From Hydnum rufescens UP504 (lineage: Eukaryota; Basidiomycota; Agaricomycetes; Cantharellales; Hydnaceae): a DNA stretch of 51,207 nt. Positions 11,565 to 23,806 of the stretch are shown in pieces. The position numbers were made by a program, and so were the translations under genes. Each line of letters opens with the position of its first letter. Within the stretch, counting starts at the first letter, position 1. The stretch spans positions 64,201 to 115,407 of the forward strand of contig MU129096.1 of NCBI GenBank assembly GCA_014904985.1. Reading direction: 5' to 3'. Under the pieces are notes generated by a model that ran no database searches, was not told where the DNA came from, and saw only the letters and a list, made by a program, of their open reading frames with translations.

Positions 11565-13315
11565 TTACGATACATCTGCAGTCGGACCGTCATTCGCGTT
11601 TGCACCCCCTCCATCCAAGTCTGCCACTACCTTCCAAACCCGATCCATTGCCTCTCGTATATCTTTCCCTACTGTGCTTGGAGAACCGAATGGATAACGA
11701 CTCGCCACACGGCCATGCTCTTGGATAAGTTTTAACATGTAAGGCTGCGTTTCAGAATGAGTGCGATGGGCCAATCCAGCTATGAATTTAGCATCGGACC
11801 CCCGACGGAGACGAGAAGGGACCTGGGTGGGTTTTATGAAAATGATCATGGCTCATCCTAGGTTTGGAAAGCCTACCATATCTCTCACACCGATGTGAAG
11901 TGGAGTGTCTGGGAGAGTCTCGACCACGGAATAGGCCAACGCATTGCTAACTAAATCCGTCATTTCGTTGACAGCGCGTTGTGCAGCGTCCCGCATTTTA
12001 GGGCGGATGACTTCCCATCCTGCAACCCACTCCTTCCATCATTCCTTTCCATACTACTCCCCATCTCCCCTCCTCCACTTTCACTACCTTTTCAACTGCT
12101 TCTCGAATGTTATCCCGAATTGAGTTCCATACCTCGTCCCACTTTTTGTCATCTTCCACGAAACCATGGGCACCCTGGGCGGCGAAACGTGGAGCGGCTT
12201 GCATAAAGGCATCAACCAATGCGATAAATGCGGCACGCCAATCCCCCGTTCGAGCTCCAAACAGGTCTCGATCCGCGAAGGTCACTGCTAAAGAATGGAA
12301 GGCGTCCACATCCTCCATCGTGACTCTAATCTTTGACAAGGCGTTCGTCCCGGCATCTACTAGACTAGCCATGACGTCACGACGAGTACTGATTCGCATA
12401 GCATCCCCGACGTCATCTTTCCAGAGAACGTTTCGGAGTGTGGAGGCCTGCAGATCTGCCAATGCGGAACGGAGAGTTGGCTGTAGGGCTGAGAGTAGCG
12501 ACTCTCGCAGCTTGTGTCGCAGAGAAGTGTGCATCCTCGTTCTCCACCAACGTCGGATCATTAGTCGCAAAGCAAACCGTATGAGCCATTGCGGCATCGC
12601 CCAGGCTAAGCGAGCACGCCGCGACACAGCACGCCACAACTGTGGCTTTAATTTAAGCTGTATCAACATGATCATTATTACTCCTCCGTCGACTATCATA
12701 TCGATCAAGGCATCTGCGTATTTCGTCGCTAATGCATCAGGTAAGGTTCGAGAGCCTTTCCCACGGCGAATTGAATGGGTGCATATCCCATGGCACTGCG
12801 TGTCGCGCAGTCACAACGAAGATTGTCCACGCGAAGAAATAACAATTGAAGCGCTGAAGCGTGTAACGTCCTGCCTTATCGTCTATGTGGATGCCAAAAC
12901 AGATTTTAATGATGCTCGAAAGATCCACATCACTGCCCAGGCAATGCAATTCTGCCAGGCAGTAGGAGGTTTTGTCCAGGTCAGACAATGAATTAACATT
13001 TGCAATCGTGTCCTTCGATTCGGTCCCAGCACGGGTCATAGTGTCCACTGGCTTATTTTCATCGCCTCTCCGGTCCAAACGCAGGATGGAGTCGTCGGTA
13101 AGGATGAGAACAACATACTGGTGCTTCCATGGTTCTGATTTCTCCCTACGGAGCTGAAGTGTGCTGATCTTCGTAGGACGAGGGCCATACCAATCCATTA
13201 TCTCATTATCTCGCCAGTCTGGTCCGAACTGGATGAGAAGGGGACCTGCAGATCTGGGTTTCCTGGACGAGCCTATCGCGATGTTGGAGGATGGATTTAT
13301 GGCCGCGAAAGACAT
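11565..13315 (-). pseudogene. Copy C of papain-fold-like family, frame-broken
   Basis: The ATG at 13315 starts a frame closely matching copy A (His motif NHQ replaced by KHQYVVLIL, Asn-Cys motif RFNCYFFAWTI kept). A 2-nt loss near 12745 shifts the frame right after NSPWERLS. The downstream part continues in another frame from about 12708 to an extra G near 12037, after which the last part is again out of frame. The last exon (11565-11849, ending at a stop) is well conserved with copy B. The many matching residues after each break suggest recent damage or consensus errors. Confidence 0.65.
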
Positions 13316-14471
13316 GAGTCTGTAAAAAGGGGGTGGCGGCGGTTGGCGTCGAGACAGCGGAGAAGATACAAATTTCCCGAGGTTGATCCAAACCGCTCCC
13401 AAACATGAAGTGAATTTCCAAAACGACATCAAAAACCAAAAAAGGACCCTAGTTTCCAGTAGCTCTCTAAATGGCTGTATGATGGAGGCCTTTTATGTGC
13501 GTATTTCCAAATGCATGGTGACGAGATCGACGGTTTTGGGTATGGACCCACGTGTCCGCCATCACAAGTACCGGAAAAAAGCTACAAACCATGGGGAGTA
13601 TCGGATCATCGCAAAGAATGGCGAAGAATGAGGCTGGTCTGACCTGATTAGAATACGAAAGTATTGGGTGGGGGGAGAAAGAACGCGCGCCCTGCTATGG
13701 ATGGGGGAATCTTCACACAATCCAGATATTTTAGGGCAGGGACGATCTCCAAACTCCCAGACATGAGCATCCAGGAGACAGACAGGAACTGTGTCCTGTA
13801 AAACACCCCTTTTTCCCGTTGAGCCTATTGGGGGTGATCCAGGGGACCCTTTTGAAATCCAGGAATCCTTCGACCTAGAGCACTAACCGATTATATGAAG
13901 GAATTTTCAATGCCAATAACTAATATAATAGACTATCACATGTTGTAATGTGTGGAACTCACCAGAAGTCTCCCAAAGTGGTGGATGAGGATCGGAGAGC
14001 ACCCACGAGGCCACTTGATACCAGTTTCGTAGATCCAATAAAAATTTCACACTGCTAGCAATTCAACTGGTGCTTGGATAGCTTGTCGACACCCCATGAG
14101 ACATTTACGCTCATGTTCCTACTGAGCTTAGCCAGCGACTACGGCCGGGGAGAGGGCGGGAATTGCCGAAGGCAGACGACGACATTGTCTGGCAAGGCTG
14201 AATGTCAGCTCCTACGGAATCTACCTAGGCAACTACGGAGCGTGGAAGAGGCTGAGCAATAAGACTAGGTAACCCAGTCTCAACGATGCAGTGTTTTTAT
14301 GCAAGGGCGGGAAAAATTTGGCGGGTGCGTGTGGTGCGTGGACAGATGTGACGAGCGAGACGAACGAAATACTGACAGAGGACAAGCTGTTCCAGATGGA
14401 GCGTGAAACGCTCGGACTAATGACATCGGTTCTACTATCGACGATCCGGGAACAACTCGCTTCATTGGATC

Positions 14472-14651
14472 TAGTGTTGCCACGACTTGGCTCGACTCGG
14501 ACTGAGCCAACGACTTGTAATATATTTATACCATAAATAGTTAGGCTGAGTCCGGATCAAGTCCTTTCAACAAAAGACTTGGCTCGACTTGGCTCAAAAA
14601 GGACTTGGCTCGGGCTCGAGTCGGCTCAAGCCCAAGTCTTTGGCAACACTA
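14472..14651. mobile_element. hAT-type MITE in unit C, with 8-bp target duplication
   Basis: A 180-bp noncoding element is bounded by TAGTGTTGCC and GGCAACACTA. It is flanked by the octamer ATTGGATC on both sides (14464-14471 and 14652-14659). An 8-bp target duplication together with TAGTG termini is the signature of the hAT superfamily. The interior (taatatatttataccataaa, gacttggctcg) matches the element at 4130-4353, but the insertion point within the duplicated unit is different by about 16-20 bp. Confidence 0.85.
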
Positions 14652-15604
14652 ATTGGATCTATTGCAGTGTTTGTGGTCTCCGGAAAAATCCGGTGGAACC
14701 AAAGCTCGGTAGGCACGAACTGTGCTGTTATCTCATGTCTGTTCACGGCGCCATGGTCCTGGAGTTAGACTGTATGATCAGACTAGATAAGGTGTGCATA
14801 CTGCCTTGAGTTCTTCATCTCAGTGTTGAAACTCCTCCAACTGTCCTTCCATTCGAGAGCCACCACCAGCGATCGCGCAACTTGACGAGCGTCACGTGAT
14901 CTCTTGAGCTCTCGCGGGGACGGCCTTGTCATTCTCAAACTCATCTTCGACTGTGGTATATTTTCCAAGGAAGGCATTATGTTGGTCGTCCAGAGCAGAG
15001 TTCTTTTCACTGATTGACACCCGGGCCGCGAAGCAATGTGTAAGCCATGTGACTCCGCCGGTTGCCATTCACTCACCCACCTTCTCCCCACTCCTTGCCC
15101 CCCAATAGGTATACTTCAACGGACATTGCTTTCAAGTGTGATGACCGCCGAACTCAATTTCACCCTGAATATTTTCTCAAGAAGACTGCTGGGAGAACCG
15201 AACCCCGTAGGTGTATGTATGCCTGACGGTTAAACGATCTCTCTCTCCTCGATCTCACAGTGACCTAGCTCCCACGCATATTTTTGCATATCCAACCAAC
15301 CCTGGGCAATCTATAATCCATGATCCATGGGGACCTCAGCCCTTCAACAATTTCGCATTTCGCATTTCGATGGAAGATTTTTTTTTTTGGCCATGCCGGA
15401 CAATCATTTTCGAATGTGCTTGGGTAATCGAGCCAAGACATCGACAGAAAGAAAGAAAGAAAGAAGGAAAGATCGAGTTCTAATAGCAGCCAAGCATGAC
15501 CCCTTAATTCCGGCATTTCTTTTAATGACAAGTATATGTTGTTACGCGATAACCTCTCATCTCAGATGGTCAGCTCCGTATCGAGGGAAAGGATGAATAC
15601 CCTA

Positions 15605-16770
15605 CTGTAGTACAGTGTCGATTGTCCAAAGAGATGAGGAGGCAGATCCCCCAATTGGATAACACCTTTCCATAACTCGCAGTGGACTCTGAAATGTTGG
15701 CCTGAATGCCATGCAATTACTGCATGAACTATACTACCTATGTGTGCATATGTAGGCTGTACGTGAGCTATTCTTATTAGCCAGGGTAATGATCTTTGGA
15801 ACGATACTCGCATACGCACAAATTAGGACTTCTCTTGGAATTCTCAAGTTCCCGCCCGCCCTTTAATTTGTGGTCTACGGATTACGTAGGACAGTATTAT
15901 CCCAGCAAACGAACAGGCATGCATTCCGCGAGCCAACAAATATCGACTGGCGCAGCGGTCCCACTAAATTTGTACTGTCTTTCGAAGGCACATAGGAGAG
16001 CGAAGCAAATGCTCCCATAGAGGACCATTGAGGATGGACACAAGTTCATAAGTACTTATTAGGAAAATGGATGCATGATGAAATCAGGTGCAACCAAAAA
16101 TTTAATATATAAACACAAGTCGATGGATCTATACCAAAGTGCTGTAAGGCGGAAAAAAACAAGTCAAGTGACAAGTGAATCCGAGTCGACTCGTCACCTC
16201 TAATAGGCTTACGGTGTGGGATACCGAGCCCGATTTCGGAGACATGACATTGACGGAAAACAACGCCAGCCACATGGTAATAATTGTGGCTCTCTCGGTA
16301 ACGACAGTTCTGTAGGGCATTATGAGCATCCCTGCAGTTTCTGTGTCTAAGAAGGCGGGATATATTATTAAGTCTTGACGCGCAATTCAGGAATACATAG
16401 GTGGCAATGCGGGAAGAACGGCACGATGGCCGGAATGTCCTTTCCTAAAATGGAGAGATTGATGCGAACTGAAACCAGGTCAGTGTCCGTGGGTATCACC
16501 CTGTCCTACGGGAGTGCAATAATATCCACATAGAGATATCAAAAGGAAAAAAAAAGCATGCAAGAGGTTGACGAGACGAGTTGATGCAAAACGATCACTT
16601 GGAGGCAGAGGTGGAATCCGAATCGGCTGCCAGCAGGGAGGCAGATCTCTAATGTTTCCTGAAGGAAGGAGAATCCGCCCAGATCGGGAGGGTCAGGCAC
16701 GTAGATCCCCCTCAACGTTTTTCTTTTGCCCGCGACCAAAAATCCCCACCAGGACATGCCAGCAATCCAT
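15605..16770. other. Intergenic, no supported gene
   Basis: The region after the end of the duplication is unique. It has only short frames with no recognisable motifs. A minus-strand frame at 16129-16329 contains a weakly hydrophobic stretch but has no supported start or context. Confidence 0.5.
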
Positions 16771-18388
16771 CTACTCTGGATCAGGATTTAATGGGGCGAG
16801 TCGCATTGGACTTCTCGGAGGCGGAGAAACGGGCTGGGAAGGTGACCTCGAGGGGGGTGATGGCGGGGCGGAGCCGGGGGAGCCAGGAGACCCGGGGAAG
16901 ACCGCAGGTGAGGTCGGTGTGGCCGGATATTCTGACCCGGCCGATAAGGTCGTCGATGTAGACTGGGCGCCGGAATGGCGTTGACCGGGCACCACGGGAG
17001 GCCCATCATCCATAAACCGACCGCTACCATCTACATTTCGCAGCAACGCTTGCGTTTCCGGTGCAGTGGACGAGGAGGTCGAGTGCTGATGACGATGACC
17101 CAGCTCCCGCGAGTCAAATATAACATGCGGAGCCGCCCCGCTGTGATTGAAGTCCTCCCGGAACACAGAGCCGCTATGGTGCAGATTGATCCGAGAGCCC
17201 ACAGCCCCATACTCGTACTAGAAAGGAAAGAAATGTGACAGGGGATGAAAACGTGTTGTTATTCGGCACAAGTCCAAATCAACAATATCGCACTTACTGG
17301 ACCTGGAGTATCGCGAAAGTCCACCATTTCCGAATCCAAGGGCGGCCGAGATGAGGTGTCGCGCTCCGCCATCAAGTTTCGTCTCTTCATGAATTGTCGT
17401 CTCAGAATCCAGCCCAAAATAAGAAGACACACGGCCCCTCCAATTGCTCCTACGGCAACACCAATCACGCCGCCTGTAGAGAGACCCGAGTTTTCAGATG
17501 AGTTGCCAGGATTTAGTCTTGAGGCTCCTGGCGTCTGCGAAGAACAAGTGGATCAGATCACGTTGAATATGGCAAGTTCGGCCTGAACTGACCGCGCCTG
17601 AGCTAGTAGAACTGGCCCTTGAGGTACCAGAGACAGATAATGAACCCAAAATCGGGGTCGGATCAGAGGTGAAGGATGAAGAGCGTGGCGAATGGAGTGA
17701 AGATGAGGGCGTGGTCGAAGGCGTCGAAATGGATGTTGTAGAGAGACGAGACGAGGTCGTAGTTGATGGAGTGCTGGTTGAGGTGGTACTAGTGGTAGTA
17801 GTTGTAGAAGTTGTAGTGGGGGTAGAGGTTGTAGAAGTGGTAGTTGGGGTGGAGGTTGTAGAAGTGGTAGTTGGGGTGGAGGTTGTAGAAGTGGTCGTTG
17901 GGGTAGAGGTTGTAGAAGTGGTCGTCGGGGTAGAGGTTGTCGAAGTAGTAGTGGGGGTAGAACTGGTGGATAAAGTGGTACTCGAAGTAGTCGTAGTCGT
18001 AGACGAGCTGCTGGAGGAAGATGAGGGGGAGCTTGAGGTCGTGAGAGAAGTCGTGATAGGGGAACTAGAAGACATGGAACTGCTGGAAGACGTGGGCCTG
18101 CTGGAAGACGTGGGCCCGCTGGAAGACGAAGACGCTGCGCAAAATATAGATAATTATTAGTGAGGGAAACTAACGAGGGGGGAGATGTGGATTAAAAAAA
18201 CGGAGGTCTCACAAGATGTAGCCGAACTGGTCACCTGCACAGTGGTGGCTGCGAAAAAGTTAGTCCATCTACAACGTGAAAATCCCAGGAAAGATTCGCC
18301 TACAAGGGCTGGATGTAGTTGATGTTCCCGGTCTAGAAGAGATGGAAGTTGGAGTAGAGGAGGGTGTTGGGACGCTCGACGAGGACAT
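16771..18388 (-). CDS. Ser/Thr-rich single-pass membrane protein (Mid2/Wsc-like sensor candidate)
   Basis: Exons join in frame from the ATG at 18388. An N-terminal Ser/Thr/Pro segment leads through two short introns into an extended low-complexity tract of TTTSTTSTP repeats (about 17750-18000). Then come STGGVIGVAVGAIGG and one transmembrane helix (GGAVCLLILGW) with a basic stop-transfer (RRQFMKRR). The cytosolic tail is Pro-rich and ends at 16771. A heavily O-glycosylatable ectodomain plus one membrane helix and a short tail is the layout of fungal cell-wall stress sensors of the Mid2/Wsc type. No WSC Cys-rich domain and no N-terminal signal peptide are visible, so the first exon may be missing or the helix may act as a signal anchor. 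Sensor function is inference. Confidence 0.65.
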
Positions 18389-18655
18389 ATGGCTTGGTCA
18401 GGACCTCGGGGACAAGGTGCAGCCAAATTCCCCCCTCAATCTTGGAATGCCACAATATGGGCGGGAGGAGCAAAGGTCCGCCCACCGGCGAATTGAGATT
18501 CGTGCGGGTGGAGGCGATGTCTTCAGCCTTTCCGGAATTGGCCGGTACAGTAACTTGGCGAACTCAGGTTATGCACAGAAAATTTGCCAAAAAAATAGAA
18601 TACGAATTCCCCTATGTACAGAGTGACTAGAGTGTCCTTTCCCCCAGCGTCCACA

Positions 18656-18667
18656 ATATTTATAAAC
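18656..18667 (-). promoter_or_regulatory. Possible TATA element
   Basis: The minus strand reads TTTATAAATATT about 270 bp upstream of the ATG at 18388, with no intervening ATG. This fits a core promoter for the Ser/Thr-rich membrane protein gene, but position and match are the only evidence. Confidence 0.3.
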
Positions 18668-18901
18668 GGTGCTGCGCAGCATCGTGTGCTTGGGTTTTCG
18701 GAGATGGAGTTTCGTGCTTACATAACCTGCATTGCATTGTTAATTCCATTGCCACAATTGATGTAAAGTGGTTCCGCGAGAGAATTTGCTCCCCTCCGAT
18801 CTTTTTAAGGTATATGTACTACGTAAAGTATCTATATGCAAACGAGTATCCAGAAACAGAGACTCGTGAAAATAAAAACCAAGTCCAATGCGTACAATCA
18901 A

Positions 18902-20800
18902 CTATAACGAGGATATCGATGCTGCGGCAAGTTTCTCTGCCAACTGGCGCAATTGCTGTTCTGCATGTCGATTGTGCCGAAAGCTCGCGCTGTCTCCAAG
19001 CCTGACAACCAATTACAGTGTGAGCACCACAAGAAAGCGGAGGGAGAGAACGAAGGGAAAGGATGCGCACGGTCTCCCACCCCAGAAAACCCTCTCCACC
19101 CATATCCACACTGCACTACCCCTCGTCTTTCGCCTCCCTGGAGTTGTGCTAGAATCACCATTATCTCGCGCAGCACCGCCGCCCCGGTTCCACCAAGTGC
19201 CTGGCGAAGATTTTCCCTCCACCCAAGATCGTAGATGCGGATATTCCTGGCGGCCTCGCGCACTAATCTGCGCTGTTTACTGTTCAGCTCGTGTTCCTGC
19301 CATCGTCCTTCCCCGTGGCTGGCATTTCCAACTTGTGATGATGAAGGAGGGGATGCGAAGCGATATGGCTCGTCGACATGCCGGGAATGCGTACGGTGCA
19401 ATGGTACAGCCCCACGAGTATATGGAGGTGGAGGATAGGTCTCTGCCGCATTTAGTTCATCGTCCGTGGTCGTCGATCCAGGGCTCCATGGGGGGGATGA
19501 TGGAGGGCGCGCCCAATCCATGTTCTCCTGGCTCTGATGACTGCCATTTCCTGTAGACTCCACAGAGTGGGAAGGAGGCGAGGGAAGAATAGGAAGGTGC
19601 CGCAAAAGGATATACGGTGTAAGGCTTTCTAATGTTGTTTGATTCGTCCTAGGGAAGGTAATAGGGTAGTGTGCAATTCAGTTGACAACAACAAAGGCAC
19701 GAAGACGTAGGAATGATTAGACGACTGACAACACGAGATACGCGTGATACGAGAAGAACGAGCCCATGGAAATAGCGAACACGGCACCAAGGAGAACTAC
19801 TGTTAGGGCGTGAAAGGGAGTCATATCGTGATCGTCCTGAGGATCCAGCAATTTAGCAATTCACGATGGGGCGTAGAATCAGATGTTGACCCCAGCCTTG
19901 TGAGAATAGCAAAATTCACCAATACAAATGGTTTCAACAGATAATATTTCATGGGGGGGACGGATACCGCGAACACGAATCCCGCGTACAGCGTGCATGT
20001 GAGGAGAAAGTGGACGAAGGAGGGGTAGTTCGCGCGCCCTGTAAAATTATCCGGTGAGATATGCGAAATCGGCCACTTTCTGGGCTGGTCAGAACTCAAC
20101 GTACAATACATCTATTGCCTAGCCAAGGGCAATGGTGATCTGAATCGAATTGACAGGAAGTCGGCATCAGCATCCGGTGCTAAGTAATGAGAATAAGGTG
20201 TGTAAAGAATCAACGGACCCTGCTTCAAAACACATCTATTACATTCAGAACAATGATGGGCCCTTTCGGGCTTGGGTGCCCAACACTTCCGGCACCACCG
20301 TCTCTCGCCATTGGCTTTAAGGGGAATGAGTGGGTCTTGAGCATCTGTGCGTGACGATGCGTTACGCTCGAGATGAGTGTGGGAGAAGAGTGCTTCCTCA
20401 AGAGTCATTTCCTCGTTATCGACTTCTCCGCTGTCTTCGCTGTTATCATTTAACCGATCTTCCTCTAAGGCTTCGAGTGGTTTGATCGGTCCTGGGTCCC
20501 GTGCTAGTGTTACGATTAAGGAAGATAGCATCATGAAGAGAAGAAGTAATCCAGTCCCGAGGTGAACTGCAGGAACGAGCCATTAAATGATACGATGGAG
20601 AGAGTGGAGGTGCACTTACTAAGGAAGAGAACTCGAGAATGTGAAATGACGAAATAATACGTATATAGCGTCAAAAATATAGACGGCTGAGGACCAAGAA
20701 TAAAGGCAATTGCTACGGCCTGGAGTACAACAGAATACAGCTTAATACTCTGCCATTCCACTGAGAGAACGCACCAACCAGTAACAAGTATGATCGCCAT
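18902..20800 (-). CDS. DHHC-type protein S-palmitoyltransferase
   Basis: The start is the ATG at 20800 (MAIILVTGWCVLSVEW). A hydrophobic exon is spliced to HLGTGLLLLFMMLSSL and LARDPGPIKP. Next come an acidic loop and the zinc-binding region RRWCRKCWAPKPERAHHCSE, continuing across an intron to DHHCPWLGNRC. Further membrane segments follow (NYPSFVHFLLTC, TPFHALTVVLLGAVF). After YHAYLV an intron joins RTNQTTLESLTPY, giving the TTxE motif, and near the end NIRIYDLGWRENLRQALG resembles the conserved C-terminal motif of fungal Pfa enzymes. The last exon adds a short coiled segment ending LAAASISSL. The enzyme attaches palmitate to Cys of membrane proteins. Whether it is Pfa3, Pfa4 or another paralogue is not decided. 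The splice after GNRCI is uncertain. Confidence 0.85.
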
Positions 20801-21206
20801 CCCTTGCGGGGGACCCCTTCTGAATTTGAGCGGGAACCCTCAGGCCCTGGCCACTGTGGGGCTCCCGTCTCAAAGGAGAGGAGGGCCATAGCTTGGTCGC
20901 CGCTTACGTCTGCCGCAAGCTGCCGAGCGGATTCACAGCCACACCACATGCCGCTGTACTGTACAACCCAGATTTCTCTCTCTCCGATGGACCATTACTA
21001 CGAATCTGGGTTGCTATGCCATTTCAGTAAGGTATTCATCGATCAAGGATATCCATTTTTAGGTGTCAGATCCAAGCTCCGATAAGATTCGGAGCACTTT
21101 TGGGGCTCAGAAAATTAGCGCCGTGACAGGTGACTGAACCAAACTGGTACATCGCGTAGTAGTACATGTATATCCGTAAGTCTCAGAGGGAACATGGATT
21201 TTGTTC
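20801..21206. other. Short intergenic region
   Basis: It lies between the start of the palmitoyltransferase gene and the end of the first F-box gene. 21020-21206 is similar to 25070-25226, showing that the F-box duplication extends past the coding region. Confidence 0.5.
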
Positions 21207-23213
21207 TCAAACCCAGAAACTTGCGGAGAACACCTTCGACTCAGCCTCCGCTCTGTCCTTGAACAGTCCCACCTCATCTTCAAGTTTCTTCAGAGCCAAG
21301 TCGCGGTTCGACGAACGGTCGGCAGGGTGCTCAATCCACTTGATCTTGTCTGCTTCCCTTCCAATTGGGGGGGACATTATATTTGCCCGCCCCCTGAAGT
21401 GTTTTCGCTGCAGCCGGACGACAGCAGGTCCGTGTTCAGGGGTGAAGCGCCTGATCAGACGATTCATGCCAGTCCCTTCGTCTCGATGAGGCGCCCTCGG
21501 GTCTTCTTCGTGCCCACATGGACACGCATCGCTTTTCTCCCCTGCAACAATGACTTGCAGAACGAGTAAGTTTTCCAATTTCGAGAAGAACTTCGCATAT
21601 TTGGACTATAGAGGATCCCGAAGGTTACTCGATTTAATATTGTAGACTCTAAGGGATGTAGTACTTACTATATCTTGTGCGGACCCTTCGACCCAGACAG
21701 TGAATTGAACAAGAGTTGGAATGGAGTCGCAGATTCTTTCTAGCCTTGTTCCGGGGTCATTGTCAATCTGTGCTTACCATGGTCCAAATGAGACCTTACT
21801 GATCAATGCCCATCTTCCGGGGACCGCAAAGACTGAGACTCCTCAAGCGCATCGCTGAAAGTGATTGGATGATTGGATCTCGAAGCCGCGTCCAGAATGG
21901 TGAACTTAGGAAAAGGAGATCAGTATAACAAAATCCAAAGCTCTGCATGTGTGGTGTGCGTAGAAGGATTGCTTCGACTAAGCTTTCGACATAGAAATCC
22001 GAAGGCCCAGTTTCGAGTACACATGTCTTGAGGTCCTCGGACACACCAGGGACTTTGTCGGGCGCATCATCCAATCCCAAAGTGCCCAAGGGGCGGAAAA
22101 CAAGACAGCCTTCGAGGTTGTCGATGACATGTGAGATAGAGAGGGCTCTGCTTAGACCTATGCATGCGTCAAAAACGACCTGGAACGAAGATCACAAATC
22201 AGAAACAGTGTCTATACACGGCTCGATGGATGCATCGCACCTCACATAGATCTGGGAAATCCTATGAAGTAACGAGAGGCTTGAGATATTGTGGCAACCT
22301 TAGAAGACGAGATGACACGCACCGTCTTGATTTCTTTTAATAGAGCCGGTGCGCTATGATCAACCCTGGCTTTGTAGAAGCGAATGGAGCGCAATCGGGG
22401 AAACTTCTTCAACATACGCAACATTCTGGAGTATATCACGGTACCATCGATCTCAGAATTAACGTCAGGATCAGCGTGAAGACCGACCCCACGATTGACG
22501 AGGGTTCCGAGGTGAAATCCCTCCTCGAGGCGCAACTTCAAGTTGCGAAGGCTTTTCAGATCGGTATGAAGAGATTCCGGATCAGCGTCAGGACCGGCCC
22601 CAGGATCGACGAGGGTTCCGAGGTGCAATCCCTCCCCGAGACGCAACGTCAAGTTGCGAATGCTATTCAGATCGTCATGAAGAGATTCCATCGCATCGAA
22701 GAAATGGGCATCGGCAACAACATCTAGTGTCTTTATAGATGTCTTGCACATCTCAATAATCAGCCTTGGCATGGCGCCCGACAATCCAGTCGGAAATCCC
22801 AGCACTATTATGCGTCTTAAGTTCGTCGCATTCTCAAGGACGTTCGTCAGAAGTCCCGCCTTGAGAATCCATGCTTCCTTTTCAGCGGCGACTCTGACGT
22901 GCTCGGGCTCTCTTTCGAGAGCCCACACGTCCTCGATTTTTGGACCGAAAAAGGATTCGTGGATAGTGACCTCGCGGACGAAAGTGGCGAGCGTGGGATT
23001 ATTCCACACAGGCCCGAGGGCCTGCAAAGGGACGATAGCCGTACCAGTGTCTATGCGACGATGGCGAAACCTTGGAGAGAACGCTTTTGAAACCAGTGCA
23101 AGGGAGGGATAGCAACTGACAGGAAGGTAGCAGACGATCTCTTCTATGATCGTTTCGGACAATTTGTATATAGCTGGTGAATGCTGCGAAGCCGGCTGGA
23201 TGGGCTGAGACAT
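21207..23213 (-). CDS. F-box protein, tandem copy 1
   Basis: The ATG at 23213 starts MSQPIQPASQHSP followed by an F-box (about residues 15-52: KLSETIIEEIVCYLPVSCYP, then SLALVSKAFSPRF). Downstream are leucine-rich-like beta/alpha units. In frame splices, all phase 0, give KEIKT then DFPDLCE then VVFDACIGLSRAL, followed by the 21796-22089 exon and a short exon RICDSIPTLVQFTVWVEG. The last part is uncertain: one frame runs to 21207 and ends in a charged helix (DLALKKLEDEVGLFKDR), while another splice choice ends earlier. F-box proteins couple substrates to SCF ubiquitin ligases; the target is unknown. An internal tandem duplication of about 38 residues lies near 22500-22700. Confidence 0.75.
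22490..22705 (-). repeat. Internal tandem duplication in F-box copy 1
   Basis: Two adjacent protein units read ESLHDDLNSIRNLTLRLGEG... and ESLHTDLKSLRNLKLRLEEG..., each continuing with a HLGTLV element and an acidic D/P tail. The second F-box paralogue has only one such unit, so the duplication arose after, or was lost following, the gene duplication. Confidence 0.8.
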
Positions 23214-23806
23214 GGAGGGAGGACTGTGTTAAACCAAGAGGCGGGGGATAGATCGCTAGGCGCCCTCTTGTATACCCTTGATCAGGTGGTAGATGGGACT
23301 CCGACGGTGGGTGTCTCATTATCAAGTACATCACAGTCTGGTCCGAGACTATATGAGACACGGCAGTGAGCTTGGTAGCAAGGCTCCCAGTTCGAATTCG
23401 AAAGCCAGCTGAAACCACACGCCCAAGGCATTCACCGTGCGCCACAAACTGCAAGGTCCGTTCAGATCTCAAGTACACAGACGCTTGGGCTGAGCGTCAA
23501 AATCTTTACAGATATGAACATTGACAATTTTGTCGTCACGAGATCCGGTTACATCGTTGACACACATTCTACTATCCAGGGACTCCGTCCTTGCCTTCCT
23601 CTTTCCATCCGTCTACATGTGTCCAATCCTGGAAATTTTAATAGCAGTTTGGAGTCTTTTCGTCGTATTGATCTAATTTATCCTAACGCCATGTTCTGAC
23701 GGCGAGGTGACGATTGTCGCTCTCAAATGGAGGCGCCAAAATCCTCAATCGCATTTGAGCCTCTTGCGTTGCGTGCGTGAGCCTTTATCGGCTGACCCGC
23801 TTACGG
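23214..23806. other. Intergenic, upstream of F-box copy 1
   Basis: The 23380-23500 stretch resembles 27365-27485, which places it in the duplicated upstream block of the F-box genes. No gene is supported. Confidence 0.5.

Larger units (their letters stand above)
11470..15604. repeat. Segmental duplication unit C (partner 1110-4868)
   Basis: It is nearly identical to unit A, with the same gene, upstream region and MITE family in the same order. It contains an extra segment at about 14865-15300, flanked by sequence that is contiguous in A. The segment 13316-14470 is upstream duplicated DNA without a supported gene. Confidence 0.9.

Noticed and set aside
16129..16329. Minus-strand hydrophobic frame near the end of the duplication.
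   Set aside because: It has no context, no homologous copy and no plausible splice partners.
17669..18160. A Val-rich plus-strand frame of 163 codons opposite the Ser/Thr repeats.
   Set aside because: It is the reverse reading of the TTTSTTSTP low-complexity repeat; the minus-strand gene has a membrane helix and clear splice sites.
23370..23420. A short string agttcgaattc resembling a tRNA T-arm.
   Set aside because: No acceptor, D or anticodon arms can be paired around it.
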